Shown piece by piece: positions 10,501 to 18,377 of a stretch of DNA of 64,000 nucleotides. The first letter of the stretch is position 1. Every line of letters begins with the position of its first letter. A model generated the notes under the pieces. That model was not told the DNA's origin, did not search any database, and saw nothing but the letters and a program-made list of their open reading frames with translations. A program made the position numbers and the translations under genes. Source of the DNA: Mycoplasmatota bacterium (lineage in GTDB: Bacteria > Bacillota_I > Bacilli_A > Izemoplasmatales > Hujiaoplasmataceae); the NCBI GenBank assembly GCA_016342455.1, contig JAEIOE010000002.1, positions 1-64,000 on the forward strand, given 5' to 3'.

Positions 10501-12757
10501 CAATCCTGCTAATATAACTACATATACAGTAGAAGATGATGCCATCTTATTCTCAGATCCAACGAAACTTGGTTATGATTTTGTAGACTGGTATTTAGAT
10601 GTCGATCTTGAGTTAAGAACAGATGGTATCGAAGCGTTGGCATACGGAGATATGAGCTTCTATGCAGGATGGTCTCCAACAGACTATTCAATTACTTACA
10701 ATCTTGATGGCGGAACGAATGCAGGAGCTAATCCTGGAACCTATACGATAGTAAGTGAAACAATCACTTTTGAAGATCCTAGTCAATTAGGATATACATT
10801 TGATGGTTGGTTTGATAATGCAGAATTTACAGGAGATGCAGTTACAACGATAGCTTCTGGTTCGACAGGAAATGCAACAATATATGCCAAATGGACTATT
10901 AATAACTATACAGTTACATATATTCTAGATGGTGGAACGAATAATCCATCGAATATAGCAAGCTATACAGTAGAAGACGATGGATTCCTATTATTAGATC
11001 CAACGAGAGATTATTATACATTTGATGGATGGTTTGTTGATGCAGAATTTACAATACCAGTAGATGCTATAGCAGCTGGAGCACATGGAGATTTTAGTTT
11101 CTATGCATTATTCACTCCAATTGATTATACAATTACCTATGATTTAGATGGTGGAACAAATGCAGTTGAAAATCCAGTATCTTATAATGTTGAAACAGAT
11201 ACTTTTGCATTTGTAGAAGCAACAAAAGAAGGCTATTCATTTAATGGATTCTTTGATAATCCAGCGTTTACAGGAGAAGCAGTAACAGGAATTTCTATTG
11301 GTACATTTGGTGATGTCAATTTATACGCGAAATGGACTATTAACAACTATACAGTTAGCTATAACGTTTATAACGATGATGCAGCTTATTTAGGAGGCTA
11401 TTTAAATCCTTCTGAAACGATTATTCAAACTGCTTTAGGAACTTATCACACAATGATGTTAACAAGTGAGTCTAGAGTCTTAACATTTGGTGATAATTCA
11501 GAAGGACGTTTAGGAGATGGAACTACTATTAGTTCTGATATACCAATTGATATTACCAATTCATTTGCCTTAGCAGAGGAAGAAGTAATTATTAAAATTT
11601 CAGCTTCTGGTTATAGTAATATTGTTTTAACATCTTTGGGTCGCGTATTTACTTGGGGATCTAATTACAGTGGACAACTTGGAGACGGAACTTATGACGA
11701 TAGTTCGGTTCCTATAGAGATAACTTACCAATTCACACTAGCAGTTGATGAAACAATTACTGATATCTGTATGGGTGGAACATTTGCGGTTGCCTTAACT
11801 TCGGAAAATAAACTATATACTTGGGGTGACAATACGGAAGGTCAATTAGGAAATGGTAGCTTTGTAGCTAATCCAAGTCCTAGTTATATCTTTGAAACAG
11901 AAACACCAAATATAACTGGAACCATTTTTAAGATTGATGCTGGTTATAAATTTATGGCAGTTTTAACAGTTGATGGTTCTCTATATGCATGGGGAGATAA
12001 TGCTGTTGGTCAATTGGGTACTGGTGGTAATACATATATTGATTCAAATGTACCGGTAAATATCACTAGCTATATTGGAACTTCTCAATTGATTAGTGAT
12101 TTCTCATTAGGCTTCAATCACGCAGTTGCTTTAACTACGACAAACTTATTATTCACTTGGGGAGCAAACGATACAAATCAATTAGGTGATAATACTGATA
12201 GTGATAGTGATGTCCCTATAGATATAACATCGAGATTTGGAGGAGAAGTTCCTGTATTTATTGAAGCAGGAACTAGAACAAATTCAGTGATTACTGATGC
12301 AGGAACAGTTTATATGTGGGGATTTAACTGGTATTATCAATTGGGTGACGGAACTCAAGTAGATAAAAAAGTACCTACTGATGTAACTGTAGGTATTGGC
12401 TTAGTTGAAGGAGATACAATTGTTAGCATGACTCTTTCTACACATACATTTGCGATTTCTCAATCAGGTAAAGTATATGGCTGGGGTTATAACGCTTCAG
12501 GACAACTTGGTGATGCAGGAGAATTAAACTATGAAGTGTATACTCCAGAACTTATTGAGTTTACAGTCCTAGTAACAACAGATAGTTCAGTAATATACGA
12601 ATACGGAGAAACAATTACTGAATACATTCCTACAAGAGTTGGATACATATTTGAAGGTTGGTATACTGATAAAGATTTAACAGTAGTTTATGTATTAGGA
12701 ACTATGCCAGGATATGATGTTGAATTATATGCCAAATGGGTAGAAGAAGTAATTTAA
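4544..12757 (+). CDS. Giant surface lipoprotein: collagen-like/W modules, Flg_new repeats, three RCC1 propellers
   Basis: This 2737-residue protein has a lipoprotein signal (LASC, Cys20) and a Thr-rich stalk. Residues 95-600 alternate about eleven W-rich units (pattern IQWK...TTW.NLID) with Gly-X-Y runs such as GINGSDGLDGIDG. From residue 625 come Flg_new/InlB-type repeats (GYTF.GW.....LYAKW). Three blocks (nt about 7300-8450, 8930-10060 and 11400-12550) hold RCC1 repeats (VFAWGNNAYGQLGTGN), around six or seven per block, enough for a beta-propeller each. Every RCC1 block is inserted inside a Flg_new-like unit. A classic GGAGG precedes the ATG. It is probably an anchored adhesin or binding scaffold; no catalytic domain is seen. 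A truncated paralogue lies at 29506-30033. Confidence 0.9.
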   Translation: MKKKLYVLFILLFAFSLASCDWFGGDTTLSTTTQAAVTTQTTEAVIVTTEDDSDLTVKLRSIYNLTVAADEFDGTYEEWLETVRGPKGDDAREVEIQIISGYISWRYTGDLTWNNLVLLTSLIGPAGTDGLDGSEVTFQVANDFIQWKYIDDTTWTNLIDLSILVGASGIDGTDGVDGLEVTFQVANGFIQWQYVGDTTWTNLVDLISLIGPAGSNGIDGANGDSITLQVSEGYIQWKLTNDTTWNNLIDITTLVGAAGINGSDGLDGIDGEEVMMQVSEGYIQWKLTNDTTWTNLIDITTLVGAAGINGSDGLDGIDGEEVMMQVSEGYIQWKLTNDTTWTNLIDITTLVGAAGINGSDGLDGIDGEEVMMQVSEGYIQWKLTNDTTWTNLIDITTLVGAAGINGSDGLDGIDGEEVMMQVSEGYIQWKLTNDTTWTNLIDITTLVGAAGINGSDGLDGIDGEEVMMQVSEGYIQWKLTNDTTWTNLIDITTLVGAAGINGSDGLDGIDGEEVMMQVSEGYIQWKLTNDTTWTNLIDITTLIGAQGVAGADGIDAKEVLFQVANGFIQWQYTGETAWNNLIEVATLVGETGLGISSTEINLSGELIITYTDDSTVNLGQIYVVYTVVFRGFEGEIVDVQNLLYGEDALAPTNPLVDGYTFISWDTVFTNVTTNIEVNATFEINTYTVVYEENSGSIVSDEFDVPYGEEITLPITIRPGYVFLGWYEGSSINDRQFFNNDEVTEDITLFARWEKQVLIVTFLDCDNSFIDSIEVDLGFDAIIPSPTRFGYTFLGWSQSTESIARNMVMVANYEETVYNISYELYDGDSNLLNPVNYTINDEITFNSAEKLGYTFLNWYDNPEFTGNPILSVEAGSTEDITLYAKWEINDYSVNYYTYDLDYEYLDGYLEYGDSVVYMENGLYVTYFITESGQVLGLGPNYYGTTGDGTNTATTTPVNITEFFNLNVNEKVMKVTYSGYTSVAYTNQGRVFTWGLNSKSGLGNPLLSSSNVPYDITGQFNFLEGETVINCFSGSDTNYILTSEHRIFVWGLNSYGVFNDGNTDQITTPLDVTSSFVLDENEYIVSLYAENSAVLALSSTGRLFAWGFNSSCQLGTLNNINQTAIVEVTANLGLEVGEYVTAVSRGPSFTIITTSNDRYIGFGRNTYKTLPGLPTTTITNPTDITSGFNLEAGETLEIISSGSDHGIAMTSNGRILTWGDNEYGQLGIGSFVHTGYGVQDITSQFDLQETDSVSLVFASYDFSYMVTEDSRVFSWGSNYMGHLADGSGESQALPNELPFILNISLAQMVTSHYDSIIEEYTAAVVGTTFDGWYLDQALTIPMNLTNIPAYDLNLYAKYILTDYAIYYHLVEGETNGLNNPDTYTILDNIELEAASKDYYDFIGWYANPEFTGDMITSIDGNALVDIELYPKFEIQSFDLNTYIYRDDYNYTGGLLEYGETVVFTEIASGSTFVITSNHRVLACGMNNDGQLGTGNLTYATSFVDITANFALAEGDYIVLLDTGNYYTVALSNTGRVFAWGNNAYGQLGTGNIQEYYTPHDISANFGLTGDATIIDIDAANYSVIARSSDYRVFTWGRNNYGQLGNGTTTDSSIPQDISAQFGIMIDDGILAISMAETTAGLVTYYGELYMWGWGASGQLGLGSSGAYTHTSPTYVTSLSGVTDVECGSTYTMVTNSLGNVYTFGINTDGQIGINSAVVSVYSSPVYITSYLNLAVGETVVKIINDGSNGAIVLTSNNRILVWGKNTSGQLGLNNNANVLQAVDNTEAFNLYDGETIIQVDMAYAQTIVLTSLGRTFVMGYNNRSQFGTGSEDSSFLPIEIPLMKAYLLTNSTSNDYAESLNLDTTRVGYTFSGWFTDEVLTIPFTDTTMPGMDTALYGYYTLDDYTITYNLDEGTNALTNPTTYNIENDEVLEAATKNYYIFGGWYTDAGFTSDVYTSTDGLLDDVTLYAKWTPIVYTVTYYLNGGTNNPANITTYTVEDDAILFSDPTKLGYDFVDWYLDVDLELRTDGIEALAYGDMSFYAGWSPTDYSITYNLDGGTNAGANPGTYTIVSETITFEDPSQLGYTFDGWFDNAEFTGDAVTTIASGSTGNATIYAKWTINNYTVTYILDGGTNNPSNIASYTVEDDGFLLLDPTRDYYTFDGWFVDAEFTIPVDAIAAGAHGDFSFYALFTPIDYTITYDLDGGTNAVENPVSYNVETDTFAFVEATKEGYSFNGFFDNPAFTGEAVTGISIGTFGDVNLYAKWTINNYTVSYNVYNDDAAYLGGYLNPSETIIQTALGTYHTMMLTSESRVLTFGDNSEGRLGDGTTISSDIPIDITNSFALAEEEVIIKISASGYSNIVLTSLGRVFTWGSNYSGQLGDGTYDDSSVPIEITYQFTLAVDETITDICMGGTFAVALTSENKLYTWGDNTEGQLGNGSFVANPSPSYIFETETPNITGTIFKIDAGYKFMAVLTVDGSLYAWGDNAVGQLGTGGNTYIDSNVPVNITSYIGTSQLISDFSLGFNHAVALTTTNLLFTWGANDTNQLGDNTDSDSDVPIDITSRFGGEVPVFIEAGTRTNSVITDAGTVYMWGFNWYYQLGDGTQVDKKVPTDVTVGIGLVEGDTIVSMTLSTHTFAISQSGKVYGWGYNASGQLGDAGELNYEVYTPELIEFTVLVTTDSSVIYEYGETITEYIPTRVGYIFEGWYTDKDLTVVYVLGTMPGYDVELYAKWVEEVI
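5213..6220 (+). repeat. Tandem 144-bp coding repeats (seven units)
   Basis: Units of 48 codons begin at 5213 (divergent first copy), 5357, 5501, 5645, 5789, 5933 and 6077. The central copies are almost identical at the DNA level, including silent positions, and only the last drifts at its 3' end. This points to recent slippage or unequal crossing-over. Each unit encodes one W-rich segment and five Gly-X-Y triplets. Confidence 0.9.
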
Positions 12758-12775
12758 TTGCTATAATATAAATAT

Positions 12776-12812
12776 AAGACCAGTTTTCATTCAACGAAAA
12801 CTGGTCTTTTTT
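12776..12812 (+). terminator. Rho-independent terminator of the giant gene
   Basis: AAGACCAGTTTTC pairs perfectly with GAAAACTGGTCTT around a 7-base loop and is followed by six T. Confidence 0.9.
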
Positions 12813-13189
12813 GTTATGTTATATGACTTTAAAAAAAGGTAATATATTCCGGTAAAAAATAAAAAAAACGAATGTAAAAATAATGATGAATAAAAGAGAT
12901 ATATAAGAAGTTTGTATAACTATAATATTAGAGATGATACCTAGATATTTAAAGCTAGAAAACCAAAAACCTTAACTAATATAATCATAGATACAAGCAG
13001 TCAATATATTAAGAGATTTCTTAATTATCTTATGTTTTTAAGTAGTTATTAAGTTGTATTGTATGTGCTTAAAATGACTTAAATAGCCAAATTATACTAA
13101 ACTATAGCAAAGATTAACTAATGACTAAATTATCAAGTTGTGATACAATTAAGTTATAAAAGAACAAGATTTTACTAAAGGAGTTTAGC
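12813..13189. other. AT-rich intergenic region before the corrinoid locus
   Basis: No coding frame or known RNA is recognisable here. Near its right end TGATACAAT (13141-13149) is an extended -10 lacking a clear -35. This fits an activator-dependent promoter for the following locus, which encodes its own AraC-type regulator. AAAGGAG (13177-13183) is the ribosome binding site of the next gene. Confidence 0.5.
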
Positions 13190-13726
13190 TTGAAAAATTT
13201 AGAAGAAGATATAAACAGCTTTTTTAAAAAAAATAAGTTATTGTTTGGAAAAACTACCTGTAAAGAAATTATTTTTAGAGACGAGTACATAGCAAAGTGT
13301 GCAGCAAATCATTGTGGACAGTATAATAAAAAATGGTCTTGTCCTCCAGCAATTGAAGAGATAGATTTTTATAAAAAAAGAATATTAAGTTACGAAAATA
13401 TTCTTTTATTTTCATGGATTGGAAAACTTGAAGATAATTATGATGTTGAAGGAATGGATGAAGCAAGACATATTATTATGAAACTAACTTACATATTAAA
13501 AAGAAAATTAGATTCTAAAAAATATGATTACATGCTTCTAGGCGCAGGTAGTTGTGAAATTTGTAAGGATTGTACTTATCCAAATGAACCTTGTCGTCAT
13601 CCAGAACTGATGTTAATTCCTATGGAAGCATTTGGTATTGATGTTTATGATTTATCCAAAAAATGCAATACAAAATATTATAATGGCACAAATACAGTTA
13701 CATATTTTTGTGCAATTATATATTAG
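13190..13726 (+). CDS. DUF2284 Cys-rich metal-binding protein
   Basis: The 178-residue protein starts at TTG with a good Shine-Dalgarno 6 bases upstream. It is rich in Cys in two clusters: C24, C37, C42 and C51 (HCGQ...WSCPP), and CEICKDC...EPC near residue 125. This is the DUF2284 pattern of predicted metal or Fe-S binding proteins, often found beside corrinoid methyltransferases. The biochemical role is unknown. It leads an operon with the corrinoid activator that follows after 11 bases, so a part in maintaining or loading the redox cofactor is a reasonable inference. Confidence 0.8.
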   Translation: MKNLEEDINSFFKKNKLLFGKTTCKEIIFRDEYIAKCAANHCGQYNKKWSCPPAIEEIDFYKKRILSYENILLFSWIGKLEDNYDVEGMDEARHIIMKLTYILKRKLDSKKYDYMLLGAGSCEICKDCTYPNEPCRHPELMLIPMEAFGIDVYDLSKKCNTKYYNGTNTVTYFCAIIY

Positions 13727-13737
13727 GAGATACTATT

Positions 13738-15198
13738 GTGAAAGTTTATATTAAAGACCTAGCTAGAAGTATTAACTCAAATAAAGGAGATAACCTTTTA
13801 ACTTTATTACAAGATAATAATATCTTTATACAATCATCTTGTGGTGGGCTAGGAATATGTAAAAAATGTCAAGTATATGATTGCGATGCAAAAGAATATA
13901 TATTGAGTTGTCAAACGACCTTACAGAAAGATATGTCTATAGAAATCAGAAATCAAGTCACTGAATGGAAAAGTACATTAGATATCTATGATGAAAATCA
14001 AATAGAATTGGATGATTTTGTAGGCTATGGAATCATTACGGATATCGGAACGACTACCTTAGCTATTTATCTTGTAAATTTAAAGAATGGAAAAGTAATT
14101 GATGAATTTAGTTGTTTGAATCCGCAAAAAAAATATGGGGACGATGTGATAAGCAGGATCACAAAAATTAAAGAGTTTAGCACAAAAACATTACAATTAT
14201 GTGTAATAAATGTAATAAGTAAAGTGATTCGTAATTTTAAGAAAACACATAAAATTACGAATATTGATGTTCTATATGCAAGTGGAAATACAACGATGCT
14301 TCATATATTTTTTGGCCAAAATCCTGAATCATTAGGGTTCTATCCTTTCATTCCAGTATTTCTTGAAAAAAAAGAAGTTGCTGGAAGTGATTTGAATTTA
14401 GATGTTTCAAAAGTAATTCTATTACCATCTATTAGTAGTTTCATTGGAGCTGATATTACTATGGGGATACTAGCCAGTAATATGAGAAAATACAAAAACT
14501 CCATGTTAATTGATTTAGGAACTAACGGAGAGATGATTCTCAAAAAAGGTGAAAAAATGTATGGCATATCAACTGCCGTTGGCCCAGCTTTTGAAGGAGC
14601 GAATATTGAATGCGGGTCAGGATGTATTGCAGGAGCTGTAAATGAGGTTTCTTTTAGTGAAAATAAATTCAATATTAAGTATATGGGCGATAAGCCTAAA
14701 ACATTGACAGGTTCAGCCGTTATTGATGTATTATCAATATTCATAAATCAAAATATTCTTAGTGAAAGTGGATTATTAGAACTAAAAGATAAACGCTTTG
14801 TTTATGACAATCAAAAAGTGTATATTACCGACAAAATATATGTATCACAAAAAGATATTCGTGAAATTCAATTAGCTAAATCAGCTATCAGAAGTGGAAT
14901 AGACACTTTGCTAAAGGTTAATGACCTTAAGTATGAAGAGATTGATAAAGTATTTTTAGCTGGAGGATTTGGTTTTTATATGAATCCAGAAAATGCAATA
15001 ACTATAAAACTGTTACCTAAAGAATTCTTAAATAAAATAGAAGTAATAGGTAATGCTAGTGCTGCTGGAGCTAAAATGTGTGCTCTAAGTAAGAATCAAT
15101 TAAAACTAGCAGACGGTATTGGTAAAGAAGTAACGGTAATTGAGTTAAATAAAAGTTTAATATTTAATGATTTATTTATCGAAAATATAGGTTTTTAA
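13738..15198 (+). CDS. RACo-type reductive activator of corrinoid proteins (2Fe-2S, ASKHA/DUF4445)
   Basis: GTG 13738 with AGGAG at 13725-13729 is preferred to an upstream in-frame start that overlaps the previous gene. The 486-residue product has an N-terminal ferredoxin domain with C35-x5-C41-x2-C44-x13-C58. A large ASKHA/DUF4445 domain follows (about 95-470) with DIGTTTLAIY, LIDLGTNGEM and FLAGGFG nucleotide-binding motifs. Proteins of this family use ATP to reduce inactive Co(II) corrinoid to Co(I) on a methyltransferase corrinoid protein, such as the one encoded at 16634. They are cytosolic. The length and motif set look complete. Confidence 0.9.
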   Translation: MKVYIKDLARSINSNKGDNLLTLLQDNNIFIQSSCGGLGICKKCQVYDCDAKEYILSCQTTLQKDMSIEIRNQVTEWKSTLDIYDENQIELDDFVGYGIITDIGTTTLAIYLVNLKNGKVIDEFSCLNPQKKYGDDVISRITKIKEFSTKTLQLCVINVISKVIRNFKKTHKITNIDVLYASGNTTMLHIFFGQNPESLGFYPFIPVFLEKKEVAGSDLNLDVSKVILLPSISSFIGADITMGILASNMRKYKNSMLIDLGTNGEMILKKGEKMYGISTAVGPAFEGANIECGSGCIAGAVNEVSFSENKFNIKYMGDKPKTLTGSAVIDVLSIFINQNILSESGLLELKDKRFVYDNQKVYITDKIYVSQKDIREIQLAKSAIRSGIDTLLKVNDLKYEEIDKVFLAGGFGFYMNPENAITIKLLPKEFLNKIEVIGNASAAGAKMCALSKNQLKLADGIGKEVTVIELNKSLIFNDLFIENIGF

Positions 15199-15210
15199 AG
15201 AGGCGATTTT

Positions 15211-16509
15211 ATGAATGTAAAGATTTCTAAAAAAAAACTAAGTGATGTTATCTGTTTTGATGATATTCTAAATTTATTTAAACACTTTACAAAGTTAACT
15301 GGAATTGATGTATCTTTGCACAACGTTGATGGACTAGAGATGTTAAGCTACCGCTCAAATCCTTCACTAAGTATTTGTGAACTAGTGAATGATAAAAAAA
15401 CGAAGTGTAATCTTCTAATGAGATATTCGGGACTTAAAGCACTTGAACTTGGATCGCCATACACTTTTCAATGTGGTACAATGGTCAAATGTAGCGTTGC
15501 GCTGTTAGTGGATGAAGAGTATATAGGATCCATAGCATGCGGACCGGTATTACTGTGGGAAGTTGATGATATCGCAAAGAAAGAAATAAATGATTTTTTA
15601 AAAAATTACTGTACTCCGAAACATGGTTTTGAACAAGTATTGACTAACGTGAAGCAATTAACTCCAGATAATATGCGAAGTGCAGCTAAAATGCTTAATT
15701 TAATCGTTGATTATATGATTAAAGAGGAATCATTGATGATTAAACAACAAAATCAGATTTCTAGTCAACAAAATCAAATTGCTGATTTATTAATTGAAAA
15801 AAAAGTAAATGCGGCTACTGTTGAAACGATAGAGAAAAAGAATAAATTGAATCAATATTCTATGTCTTTAGAAAAGGAATTAGTTTCATTTATTCAAATG
15901 GGAGAAAACGAAAATGCTAATGCAATCATCAATAATATTCTTGGTGAAATATTTGCCATATCATCAGGGGACTTAGACACCATTAAAGCAAATATTTTTG
16001 AACTATTCGCGTTATTAATGAGAGCTGCAGTTGATGTTGGAGTAAAATTAATTCAATTAAAAAATGTACTTAATAAAGTAAGTGAAATATTATCAGCCGA
16101 AACAAAATATGATAATGTATGTTTTTTAACATCTGAAGTGATGAAAGAAATTAATCATTTAATATATGAGAATCGTTCAAAAAAGAAGAGCAACGACCAT
16201 TTAATAAAAGCAATATCTTATATAAGAAATAACTTTCAAAAAAATATAAGTTTAGATATTGTTTCTAAAGAAGTATTTGTTTCAAGTTATTATCTCAGTC
16301 ATTTATTTAGAGATGAAATGGATTTGACTTTTGTTGACTATGTTAATAAAGTACGAATAGATAGATCAAAAGAGTTGTTAAGAAACAGTAAGATGAATAT
16401 TAATGAAATAGCATCAACCGTTGGATTTAGTGACCAAAATTACTTTGCAAAGACATTTAAGAAATATGTCGGGAGTACCCCCTCAAAATATATTAAAATA
16501 TTCAAATAA
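15211..16509 (+). CDS. AraC-family regulator with PocR sensory domain
   Basis: The 432-residue protein begins with a PocR-type ligand domain (residues 10-170, with a conserved Cys pattern: SICELVNDKKTKC and FQCGTMVKC). A coiled, Gln-rich linker (about 172-215) and a mid-region follow. The C-terminus (about 335-430) is a double helix-turn-helix of AraC type (NISLDIVSKEVFVSSYYLSH and EIASTVGFSDQNYFAKTFKK). PocR domains occur with B12- and corrinoid-dependent pathways. It sits between the activator gene and the corrinoid-protein operon, so it is the likely activator of this locus. A terminator follows directly. Confidence 0.9.
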   Translation: MNVKISKKKLSDVICFDDILNLFKHFTKLTGIDVSLHNVDGLEMLSYRSNPSLSICELVNDKKTKCNLLMRYSGLKALELGSPYTFQCGTMVKCSVALLVDEEYIGSIACGPVLLWEVDDIAKKEINDFLKNYCTPKHGFEQVLTNVKQLTPDNMRSAAKMLNLIVDYMIKEESLMIKQQNQISSQQNQIADLLIEKKVNAATVETIEKKNKLNQYSMSLEKELVSFIQMGENENANAIINNILGEIFAISSGDLDTIKANIFELFALLMRAAVDVGVKLIQLKNVLNKVSEILSAETKYDNVCFLTSEVMKEINHLIYENRSKKKSNDHLIKAISYIRNNFQKNISLDIVSKEVFVSSYYLSHLFRDEMDLTFVDYVNKVRIDRSKELLRNSKMNINEIASTVGFSDQNYFAKTFKKYVGSTPSKYIKIFK

Positions 16510-16513
16510 TGAT

Positions 16514-16542
16514 AGATCGGTATTTTTTCCGGTCTTTTTTTT
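16514..16542 (+). terminator. Terminator after the AraC-type regulator
   Basis: AGATCGG pairs with CCGGTCT (one T-G pair) around a T-rich loop and is followed by T8. Downstream a TATAAT at 16601-16606 without a good -35 probably starts the corrinoid-protein operon, as expected of an AraC-activated promoter. Confidence 0.65.
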
Positions 16543-16633
16543 CGCAATATTTTACTATTTTCTAGCAAGGTAGTTTATATCATTGTTTAATCTGTTGGTT
16601 TATAATTAGAGTAGATTAGAAAGGATAACAGCG

Positions 16634-17293
16634 ATGATACTAGAAAATATTTCAGCTTCCTTGCAAAAAGGTAAAGCAACAGAAGTAAAAGACTTTGTAC
16701 AAGAAGCTTTGAATCAAAAAATAGCTCCTCAAACGATTCTTAATGAGGGCTTAATAAAAGGTATGACCATTATTGGTGGAAAATTTAAACGTAATGAGGT
16801 TTTTGTACCAGAAGTTTTAGTGGCAGCCAGAGCAATGAACGCTGGTTTAACAATACTTAGACCTATATTAGTAGCTAGTGGTACTCATGCTATCGGAAAA
16901 GCTTTAGTATGTACAGTACAAGGCGATTTGCATGATATAGGGAAGAATCTTGTGAAGATGATGATAGAAGGTCAGGGAATAGAGTGTACAGACTTAGGTG
17001 TGGATTGTAGTCCTGAGAAAATAGTCGAGTCTGTGATTTTATATGAGCCTGATATTGTTTGTTTGTCTGCACTTTTAACTACTACAATGATGAAACAAAA
17101 ATTAGTTATTGATGAGTTGAAAAAAGCAAATGTAATGAAAAACATTAGAGTGATTATTGGTGGAGCTCCCGTTACTCAAGATTTTGCAGATGGTATTGGA
17201 GCTGATGGATATGCTCCAGATGCTGCGTCAGCTGCGGATTTGGCAGTCAAATTAATTATGGAAAAAAGGAATTTGATGAAAAATGTTAAATAA
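16634..17293 (+). CDS. Corrinoid (B12-binding) methyl-carrier protein, MtaC/MtbC type
   Basis: The 219-residue protein has an N-terminal four-helix cap (residues 1-85) and a Rossmann-like B12-binding domain with the D98-x-H100-xx-G103 motif (GDLHDIGKN), whose His is the lower cobalt ligand. Later motifs (LSALLTTTM and IGGAPVT) complete the family pattern. It carries a methyl group between a substrate-specific methyltransferase and a second methyltransferase in the cytosol. Its stop overlaps the start of the following UroD-family gene, and two more UroD-family genes lie at 25154 and 26199, giving all the parts of a three-component system. Confidence 0.93.
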   Translation: MILENISASLQKGKATEVKDFVQEALNQKIAPQTILNEGLIKGMTIIGGKFKRNEVFVPEVLVAARAMNAGLTILRPILVASGTHAIGKALVCTVQGDLHDIGKNLVKMMIEGQGIECTDLGVDCSPEKIVESVILYEPDIVCLSALLTTTMMKQKLVIDELKKANVMKNIRVIIGGAPVTQDFADGIGADGYAPDAASAADLAVKLIMEKRNLMKNVK

Positions 17294-18368
17294 ATTAAGT
17301 GATTATCGAAGCGATTACAAAGAAATCTTTAAAAAAGATAAAAAGATGTATGATGATGCTTTACATAAAAAAGTAGGAAACATTACTTTTATGGCGTTGA
17401 TTCCAGAAGATTTAGAACTTTATAATGAATTAGATTTAACTGCCTATAATTATGAAAATGATATTGAAGCATATACAGATAAATTATTGAGCTTATATGA
17501 AAACGTTTTGGAGAAAAGGAAAAATGTTTTTGATCAAAGAATCCCGATTATATCTCCCGTTCTTGGAATAGGAGACTATTCGGCCTTTGTCACTGGAGAT
17601 ATTATTTTTAAACCCGATACAAGTTGGTCAACACCTTGCTTAGAAAATATTACCGATTATAAAAACTTTCCGCCAATCGGCACTAGCAAATGGTATAAAT
17701 TGTTCTTGAAAATATCTGAAAGTTTAATGATAAAAATGAAAGATAAAGGAATTCCTTATATGAGAGGATTCTTCTCACCATTAGATTTAGCTCATGCTTT
17801 AAGAGGCGGGAAGATTTATTATGATTTTTATGATCATCCAGAGGAATTACATGAATTATTAGATTATTGTGCTGATGCAACAATTTCTTTTGCAAAAGAT
17901 ATATATGCACTAGCAGAAAAACACTTAGGAAATACAGAATATGGATGTTGGTATACAAAAAACAAGATAAACATGTCTGAAGATATTGCATGTATGATAT
18001 CTGGGGATTTATACAATGAATTTTGTGCTCCTCACACTCAAAAAGTAATAGATTATTTTGGGGTGGGATATATGCATTGTCATTCAAGAGCTATGTACTT
18101 GGTAAAAGAAATATGTAAGTTAAATAACGTTGTTCATCTATGGCTAGCAACCGACCCAAACCAACCAAGACCAATCGAGCATATTAAAGAATTAGTAGAA
18201 TCTGCAAATGGTGCTTCTTTGGCAATTGATTGTGAAAAGTTTTCAGAAATAGAAGATAACATAGAATTACTGAAAAAAGGAAATTTTAATATTGCCATGC
18301 CTGTAAAGAATATCGAGGAAGCAATATATTATTCAAACAAATTTAATGAGCTAATTAAAAAACACTAA
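17283..18368 (+). CDS. UroD-superfamily methyltransferase, candidate substrate-side (MT1) enzyme
   Basis: The 361-residue protein overlaps the corrinoid gene by 11 bases, which implies coupling. It has the UroD/MtaA/CmuA barrel layout. At the place where MtaA-type enzymes have H-x-C-G it carries H265-C266-H267-S (GYMHCHSRA), and a further Cys is at 317, so a Zn site of altered ligand set is possible. It is the most divergent of the three UroD-family proteins here and the one coupled to the corrinoid protein. I infer that it is the substrate-specific demethylase. True uroporphyrinogen decarboxylase is unlikely because no haem genes are nearby. Confidence 0.75.
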   Translation: MLNKLSDYRSDYKEIFKKDKKMYDDALHKKVGNITFMALIPEDLELYNELDLTAYNYENDIEAYTDKLLSLYENVLEKRKNVFDQRIPIISPVLGIGDYSAFVTGDIIFKPDTSWSTPCLENITDYKNFPPIGTSKWYKLFLKISESLMIKMKDKGIPYMRGFFSPLDLAHALRGGKIYYDFYDHPEELHELLDYCADATISFAKDIYALAEKHLGNTEYGCWYTKNKINMSEDIACMISGDLYNEFCAPHTQKVIDYFGVGYMHCHSRAMYLVKEICKLNNVVHLWLATDPNQPRPIEHIKELVESANGASLAIDCEKFSEIEDNIELLKKGNFNIAMPVKNIEEAIYYSNKFNELIKKH

Positions 18369-18377
18369 GGAAGTCTT

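Noticed and set aside
13190..16633. A cobalamin riboswitch controlling the corrinoid locus.
   Set aside because: No B12-box-like sequence was seen in the gaps, and regulation by the PocR-AraC protein is sufficient.
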